Source: Volutella citrinella (taxonomy: Eukaryota > Ascomycota > Sordariomycetes > Hypocreales > Nectriaceae). From it: DNA of 64,000 bases. The stretch spans positions 3,720,001 through 3,784,000 of the forward strand of contig JAWZSP010000001.1 in NCBI GenBank assembly GCA_034401135.1. Reading direction: 5' to 3'. Both the position numbers and the translations under genes were made by a program. The notes below the pieces were generated by a model that saw only the letters and a list, made by a program, of their open reading frames with translations, was not told the DNA's origin and ran no database searches. Positions 1 through 9,000 of this stretch are shown here, piece after piece; positions within the stretch are counted from its first letter, which is position 1; each line of letters begins with the position of its first letter.

Positions 1-3000
1 TCAGTTGCCACAGCGTCGACATCAGCATCGACGGCCGCTGGAGATGATAAACTTTGATCCTCTCGCTTCGAGCCTGTTTCGGGTTCGTTCATAGTAGGTT
101 CTACAGAGTCGAGGACAGCTTCAGTAGCTTTGGCGGATATTCGCGTGTCCACGCTGGGTGGCGTCGCTTCTGGCTGAGCATCCACAGCAACATCTGGCCG
201 AATCTCTCCTCCTAGATCCTCTGTTGGCATAACCGGCCCGGCCTTCACAGAAGCCTCGGTAACCTCGGTGTCTTCGACAACGCTTGCTAGCTCCTTCTTC
301 TGTTGCTTCTTGAGCTTCTTTCTCTCTTTCTTGGACAAAGCAACGCCCGGTTCACTATCAGGTCGCTCCATCACCGGTGGCTCAGGCAAGCCCTCGGGTT
401 GGTTGCTTTTGGTGAGATGCTCGGGATGCGCAACATTTGGCAGTTCACCAAGCCCATCTTGTTGCCCTGGAGAAGCTTCAAAAGTGGCTTCACTCTCAAC
501 ATTCGAGGCTTTTTCGAGGGTGAGCTCATCTGCAGGGTTAGAAGGTCCCGGTTGGGATCCAGATTGGTCATCACGTTCGGTCTCTGGTTGGGCAACAGTA
601 ACGGTGTCCAAGGCCCCCGTATCCTCGGTTCCAAATGTCGGTGTGATATCAGGCTCAAGTTGGGACTCAGGCGATGATTCCTTGCTGACCGACTTTTCGG
701 CAACCTGGTCGTCAATCGGTTCCTGGACGAAATCGGGCTCTACATGTGCACTCTCAGGTTCAACCATAGACTCGGCCTCAGTCTGGAGCTGTGGTTCAGT
801 CCTGGATTGGGGTACAGCGGCAGGTTTTGCCGTAGGTTCAATCTCATGTTCAGTTTTCGACTCTTCCTGGCCTTCAGGCTCAACCATATTTTCCGTGAGG
901 CCCTCATTAGCGGCCTCGGGTTCTGTGGACGGCTCTGGCTGAACAGAAGATGTCAAGGCAGCCAATGCTTTAGCTTTCTCTTTCATCTTCTTTTTTCTCT
1001 GCTTTTTGGACAAGCCAGCAAATTCATCTTCAGTTTCCAGTTTCGTCGTTTCCAGCTCCGGCTCTAGTTGAATTGTAGACTCGACACCAGGTTCGACATG
1101 AGACTTGCGATGTTCAGAAGACTCCCCATCCTTCCCTCCCTTTTCCCCGTCAGATGCTCCCTGTTCCAAAGCGTCAACCTTTGCGTCGGCGTCGTCCGGT
1201 CTTTCCGTTTCCGTTTCCGGTGGAAGGGTGGTCTCGGGCTCCTGTAGGTTCTCAGAATCGTTGTCTTTAGCCTTGATATTCTCTTGGTCCGTTATGGAAG
1301 TTTTCGGACTGGACCCACCCCTCTCTTCTTCAGGTTTGACTTCATTTTCGCTTGGAACAGGTTGCTCTGCGGATTCGGCGTCCGGCGTGGGAGATTCGCC
1401 AACGGGAACGGATGGCTCTTGGTCTCGGGCAGCTTCGTCTTTGGCAGAGTCCGTGGTTTCAGCTTCGGTAGGTTTTTGTTCGGCCGGCTCCGTAGCCTTC
1501 TCGGTTGGCGGAACGGGAGTGTCTGCCTCTGGGCCTGCTTCAGTATCCTCAGGTGGAGTGGGTGCAGAAGGATCCGGCCCGGCAGCTTCTTCGAGTGCGG
1601 CCTTCTTCTTCTTCTTCTTTCGCTCCTTTTTGGACAGTTTGGCAGGGAACAGAGATTCGCTGTCACCGGTGGTTGCAACCAATGATTCGCTGGCAGGTTC
1701 TTCAGCGGGTGGTGTGCCTGGAGTTTCTACGAGGGCTTTGTCATCAGTTGAATTGGATTGTTCGTGGCTCACATTGGTGCTCGTGGGAGCATCCGAGGTA
1801 TCAATGGCGACATTTTCATGCTCCAGGGGAATAACATCCTCGGCAGTGGAGGGAAGCGCCTCCGCAGCGCCCTTCTGTAGTTCGCTCGTTTCTTCCTCAG
1901 GTGGTATTTCACTTTCTTGTGAGTCCTTCGGCTCTTCGCCGTTCGAGGTCGGAACATCCTCTTTCGTAGCAACGTCCTGAGGGTTGGCTGGGGCCGCCGG
2001 CTCTTGGGTGGTTGCTTCGTCTCCAGTTGGCTTTGCAGCCTCTTCCAAAGCAGCAGTGCCCTTCTTCTTCTTCTTCTTCTTTTTCTTGCTCTTCGAAGTA
2101 GTTTCAGGGTCCGCTTCGGCGTCAGCGTCGGCGTCCGCTACAGGCGCAGCATCCAATCGAGAGTCTTCCAGAGGCGTGCCGTCAGTTGCGTTGTCGTCGG
2201 GCGGCGTTACATCCCCTGGTGTGTCTTGCGTAGCAGAGTCTGCCTCCGGGTCAAGTGTGGGTTCCGTGATTGGTTCCGGTCGGTCCATGCTGGACTCAGG
2301 GTTAGGCGCATCCACTGGAGCTTCTTGAGTCTTCGCCTCCAAATCAGGTTTGGATTCCGCAGGTGGTTCCGGTAGTTGAGTGTCCACCTGGCTGTCAGGC
2401 ATATCCACCAGACGTTCTGGTGCCTCTGGCTCCTCGGGTACAGAATTCCGCTTTTTCTTGGACTTCTTGGACTTCTTGCTGGTGACTGGCTCAGTTACAA
2501 CCTCAACTACTGAGGGTTCTTCTGACGCCATGTTGGAAGAAGCTTCCGTGTTGTCAGGTATGCTTTCTTCCGTCAGCTTTTCAGGAGCGGGTTCTTCTGT
2601 CTGGTGCACAGTTGAATCCGACGGCTCCTCGGCCTTGAGCTCGATTGAGGCTGGGACATCCAAATCACGAGGCGCCTCTGCAGAAGGATCATCAGTGACA
2701 GGCCCTTCAGTGTTCGCTTCTGCTGGTTTTTCCACAGGCTCTGACGGTTCCTGGGCCTGAAATGCAGTAGTTTCTTCCGACACGGGTTGGTCCTTCTTTT
2801 TCTTTTTCTTGCTCTTCTTGCTCTTTTTCACAGTCGAAGTTTCTGTCTCCGCATCTTCGATCTTCTGGGATGTTTCTGAGGGTTCAACAATGCTTATGTC
2901 GCCAGCAACAGCCTCAAAACCGGCATCCTCAGGAGTTTTGCGTGCGCTGTCAAGCTGGCTTGTTTCTTCTCCATTTGTTGTGCTTTGGGATAGTTCGGGA

Positions 3001-6000
3001 GGGGCGTCGCCTTGGGAGAATAATGGCTCTGATACGTGAGAATCCAGTGGTGGAGGTACGTCGGCTTCGTCGATTTCAGCCAACGGCTCGCTTTCTACTG
3101 CCTTCTCCGCCTTCGCCTCTGCTGGCAGCTCGTCGACTGGCACGAGGGGGGCGGCATCCTCGGGCTTCTCCAAGGGGTCAACCGGGTCATCTTGAGCTGC
3201 GGTCATATTATCGAGGCCCTTTTCAGCATGTCCAACAGATCCGTCAACATCACCATCCTTCTCCTGGACACCCCAAACTTTTTTCCAAGCAGACCCTACT
3301 GCTGCAAATCCAGCAGCCGTTGGTAAGCCACTGAAGGTGGTTGGAAAGTAGCCTTTCTTTTGAGGGGGGGCTTGTTCATCACCCTGGAGAGAGGCTCGGT
3401 CAGCCGATGAGGGGGGGTTGGTCTGTTCCTCGTCGAATGGCTTTCCGGACGACTCTATAGTTGGGGACGATGGGGCGTCGACGAAGTCGGTCGCTTCATT
3501 ATCAGGAGAAGTCTTGGCCTCAACGGTCGGGTCCTCTTGATCAGCTTCCCAATGCACAGACTTTGCTTGTCTATCATGGCTGTTGAGTGCCTGCACATCG
3601 GGGTGGTCATCGGTTCCCGGTGCCAGCCCAGGATCGGGGTTGGCGGATTCAACATCGGCCAGCTCTTCTGGTACACCCTTGTTGTTTTCTGTTTCTCCGT
3701 CGGCCTTGTGTCTGGGCCCAGCTGTCGTTTGGGTATCAACGCTGTCAAGAAGACTATCCTCGACATGAACGTCGGAAATGGCATTGAGTTGGTCATCCTG
3801 GTCCTGGAGGGCATCCGGGGTTGCTGGTGGAGCCACATCCGTCGTTTCCATCAACTCGGTTGGTCCAGGCGGCTCTGCTAGCGCTGTGGTTTCTGGTTTT
3901 TCGGTCGATTCGCTCAAGTTGATCTCCTCAGATGCTGCTGCCTTGCCCTTTTTCTTCTTCTTTTTGGACTTCTTTGATTGGGTTGGGGCGGCTTGGCTCT
4001 CGGCTTCCATCACTCCTTCCGTAGGCTCAGTCATCGCGTCCTGGACTGCATCTACTCCGGTGTCTTCTGAAGCTACATCAACGGGTATGATGGGTGCGTC
4101 CTCAGCATCAAGGATACCGTCCCCAGAAGTAGTTGGCAGGTGTGGTTCGGAGATTGCAGCGCTTTCTTCCACAGTCATTTCAGTATCAGCCGGCTGCTCG
4201 ACTAAGTCGTGGCCAGTAGCTTTCGAAGGGTCCTCGAATTCAACTGGGGGCAAGCTCTGTCCAACTGGCTGTTCGGATTGCCCATCTGCTTCCATCTCCA
4301 ATTGTGGAGTTGGTTGTTGAGCGCTCTCATTGTTCGCTGTTGGTTGTGGTTCAGATGGCTGGTTGGCCAATGCATCCTGTGCCTTCTTTCTGGCAGCCTT
4401 CTTCAGCTTCTTTCTCTCCTTTGAACTGAGATGACTCATTTGTTCAATGGCAGCCAGTTCGTCTTCAAGGGAAAATTCCGGTGTCGGTTCGGAAACTGCC
4501 TCGTGAAGGGTATTGAGATCAAGAGGTTCAGATGGCCCTGTGGCATCGACGGCCAAGCTCTTCGTAGCATCATCCACCGTCTCATCGCCACCGAGATCTC
4601 GACTGCCCTCTTCAAGTGCCGTTTCCTGAGTTGATTCAGTCCCCGGGCCCACTGAGGAATCAATGGCAGGCATGACAGTAGGCTCAATCAGAGGCTCGAC
4701 ACGAGGCTCGACAACGGGCTCATCAACGGCCTCGATAATAGGCTGAATGGTAGACTCGTCGATGGGTCCGGCGATGGAGGCATCAGCGGGCTCGGCAACG
4801 GGTTCGACAACGGGCTCGACAGCAGGCTCGACAATTGGGTCGACAATATCGATAGCAGGCTCGGCAGCAGGCTCGACAACGGCCTTGATATCAGACTCGA
4901 TAGCAAGCTCATCAACGGCCTCGATGATGGGCTGAAGGGTAGACTCGTCGATGGGTCCGGCGATGGACTTATCAGCGGGGTCGATAACAGACTCGACAGC
5001 GGGCTCGACAACGGGCTCGACAACGGGCTCGACAACGGGCTCGACAACGGGCTCGACAACGGGCTCGACAATGGGCTCGGCAGTAGGCTCGACAACGGCC
5101 TTCATATCAGACTCGACAGTAGGCTCAACAAAAGGCTCGACCACTGGTTCGACAGCAGGCTCGACAATCGGGTCGACAACATCGATAGCAGGCTCATCAA
5201 TGGCCTCGATGATAGGCTGAATAGTAGACTCCTCGATGGGCTCAACGATGGATTTATCAGCGGGGCAGTCAATAGGCTCGATAATAGGCTCGACCATGGG
5301 CTCAACAGCAGACTCGTTGGCTGCCTCGATAACAGGCTCGGCAGCAGGCTTGGCAGCAGACTCGACAACTGGTTCGATAATATCGATTTCAGGTTCGACA
5401 GCAGGCTCAACAACTGTATCAACAACTGGGTCGACAATATCGATTGCAGGCTCGACAACTGGCTCAACCACAGGCTCGACAGCAGGCTCGACAACTGTGT
5501 CGACAACTGGGTCGACATCTGGGTCGACAATATCGATTCCAGGCTCGACAGCAGGCTCAACAACTGGATCGACAGTCTTCATAGCAGGCTCGACAACTGG
5601 CTCGACAGCACTGACAACTGTCTCGTCGATGTGCTCAGATTGCGCTCGAGTATCAGACACAACGAGCTCATCCAACGAGACTTGTTCAGCCGTGTTCGCG
5701 CCAATGGGAGGATCATCAATACCATCACGCTCAGAGGGTACATGGAACGCTTCCCGTGAGATCTGATCGGCATCAGGTCCTTCCACGGCATCGGAGAAGT
5801 GATCGTCGACCGACATCAAGTCATCAGGCATTTCGTGAAACACGTCCGCAGAGCCAGTCTGCTTCGTCGGCGTTGTCTCGCCCTGCGATTCAACAAAGTC
5901 TTGAAAGTCGCTCGTCCTGAGCGCTGGAGGTGTGAAATTGTACAAATAAGAGCTCCGGTCTTTGCTCATCGACTCGACGGGCTCGGGAGCATGTTCCTCC

Positions 6001-9000
6001 CCCGGCTCCGCGGGTGAAGGTGAGATTGCCCTGGCGTTCTCCGCCATCAAAACTTCATTCGATTCAGATGCATGGGATGACTCGTTCACGGAAGCATCCG
6101 TGGAGAGCGGAACTGGGAGATCAGGCCTCGTCTCAGCACGAGGAGTGGTCTCCTGCGACTCTTCTCCACCATACGCCTGGGAGATTGCGGTGTTCACTAG
6201 CAAGGGAGGCACTGCGGCACCACCAATGCCCTCCAGAGCAAAGTAGTCTGGTCCACCGTGTATTTCCTCTGATTCAGGACTTGGGGAACCCCGTGAAGGA
6301 GGCTCGCTTGCTTCACTAGGGGGGAGCTCTGGTAGCTCTTGCACATCAAGGGTGTCCTGCGTTGGGCGGGCGTGTTCGAGCAGATACAGAGGCTTGAACT
6401 CGCGGCTGACTTCCCAGGAGGTTGGCCGACTGGGCCGTTTGTTCAAAGCAGCGGTTTCTGAATGAAAAGCCACAGGAGAGCCAGTGGGCGTAGCCCTAGT
6501 CCCCCCTACTGGTGACCCAGGGGTTGATTGTCGTCCGAGGCGGAGCTGGATGGGGATTGCCGTTTGGCTAGGTGTTTTGGTTGGTGTGTCGTGAGCGCTT
6601 CGCCTTCGCTGGTGACTGAACAATTCGCGCCTCAACTCTGGCGGAGTATCGGGGCGGCTATCAGGCAAACCCGGCATCTCTTCTGGGCCAGAAGATGGCG
6701 AACCAGGTTCGCTAGGAGGCAGAGGAAGAAGATCTCCATACTGGGGGTCGATTGCAGGTTTGATGGCCCTTGGGGCGATCTCTGGGTCGAAAGCATCAAA
6801 GCTTCTGGTGCGCGAAGGGCCAGCCTTCTCATCAGATGGAACGTCGGTGGCGTCTGAGCGAGAGGCAATCGCCATTGCAGCACCCGCTATGCCGACACCC
6901 GCGCCAAGAGTGCCGGCATTATCTAAAAAAGAATCCCTCTTCTCACCCCTGTGACCATTGGACTTGAAGAATCGAGAGAGGCCGGTGCTTTGTCGGCTTT
7001 CTGAATCCCTATCTCTGGTCTTGCGAGATGAGCCAGGTGCCGATGCAACAGATCGAATGTCATCATCGTCCTGTCGGGAGATCTTTCGTTGGTGGCCCCG
7101 CCTTCGAGGCTCCGAGACAACAGAACTGGGAGCTCGGTCGTCAAATGGTTCCCTTCCATCTCGGGATGTCTCATCGCGAGCATACTTGTCGAAGCCATAG
7201 TCGCTTTGTCGGTTGTCTCTGCTGCTTCTCTGGCTGCTGGAGCCATTGAATAAAATGTCCGAGCGAGACAAGCCGCGCGAGGATGGATCATAGCTTGATG
7301 ATTGACGGTGAGTCTTTCGTGGCTCACCCCACTCGTCGGCTCGCGCGTCTCGTGAGGAGCTCTTTCGAGGCGTGCCATCATGATGGCCAAGGCTGGATCT
7401 ACTGCCAGCCTCATACTCGTCGTCTCTATCCCTTCGCGACTTGGAATACGCGTCCCGCTCATCATCATATCGGAAATCTCGAGACGGAATATCTCTGGAT
7501 GGACGTTTCTGGTGTGCGTCTTGTTGGGATTCAGATCTTCGGGACACACTCAAGTCTTCAAATTCTCGGCTTCGTCTCTTGCTGGGCTTTTTTGACGCTC
7601 CCCGTTCATCATCAGACCAGCTCTCCCTGGAGGGACGGTCCCGCGATGACGGTCGATCTTTAGAGGACTTGTCGTCTTTGAGAAACTGATACGCGCCGAA
7701 CGCAGCAGCAGCAGTGGCACCAATTCGGACTGCGTCACCACTGCTGAATCGGCTACTCTTCTTTTCCTGCCTCTTGTCGTGCCTGGGGGCGTCCCATTCA
7801 TCATCTGACCTTGCCTCCCGCGGACGGGCTTCCGTAGATGATCGTCTTGTACGACGTGATGTTATTGGTGCAGAAACATCAGATCTATCATCATAGGGCC
7901 GACTCCGATGTTTCGAAGATCTGTCATCCCAGTAAGGTGCTTCAGCGTCCCATCGTCGGCTTTCGGATCTGGTGTCATAGGTTGATGGCTTCCTGTCATC
8001 CTGGACAACGACAACGTCATGCTTGCGGTCATCCCTCGACTTGGGCACCTCCGATTTGACATAAGCGGGTGGGATAGGAGCTTCGGGAGGGTGCTGGGAC
8101 CAGATAGGCTCAGCCATGATTGCCTTTTCTTGCGGGGTATCCACTTCCCCAAGAACAAATCCTGGCTCTTGCACAGGCTTCTTGAAGCTGTCAGCGGCAC
8201 CAGAGCCAATGTCTGCCCAAGCCTGCCTATGGACATCATCTCCATTTGCTTCTTCAACACCGGGAGGAGACTCCCGCCGACGGTAGTTTGGATCGTCAAT
8301 AACGATGTCGGGATTGAATCCGCTGTCTTTCAGCCCAGCAGCCAGAGTGGCAGCAAATTCGTAATCATCAGCATAACCACCAGGCATGTGCTGTGCCCCA
8401 GGGCTTGCTGGCTTGGGTCCCGGAACAGGAGGGCCAGAGATGGTTTCATCAACGAAGACATGGTGAGTGGGCACGGTAGACATATCTCGTGCAGTAGTGT
8501 CTACCTCTTTGACTATAGGCAGGTCGATCTCTGGTTCATTGTGTGGTTCAGTGCTGCTGACAGCCATGGCAGCGGCGATAGCACCCCATCGGGAATTTTT
8601 ATTGAGTCGAGGTCGCGGTTTGTCTGATTGCTCGGACTTGGAATGGCCCTCGGAGTCGCTGCGGTGGTCTGGGGTGTCGACCTCGATGGTCTCATTCTCG
8701 CCCCACGTCACAGATTTGGCTGTATGGGTGCTTGGGACAACACGGACGTCCTCATCCTTTGATCCAACAGTGACGTCGTCAACGACTTGAGGGGCAGTTG
8801 AAGTCTCCACAACCTCCCTGGAAGACTGCTCTTGGACTTCAGGGGCTGGGGTTGAGCGACGACTTTGTTCGGGGGTAGGAAGCACGAGGTTCAGTATTGG
8901 GCGTTCACGGTCAGCATGAGGGTCCTTCATCATTGAAAACCCAGTGACCGGGTGCATCGCAATACTCCTGAAAGTATCCTCCTCGTGGGGATGGAACTTA

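Noticed and set aside
4680..5640. Regularly spaced repeats that could suggest a CRISPR array
   Set aside because: The units are 12 bp, contiguous, in coding frame and have no unique spacers; the genome is eukaryotic.
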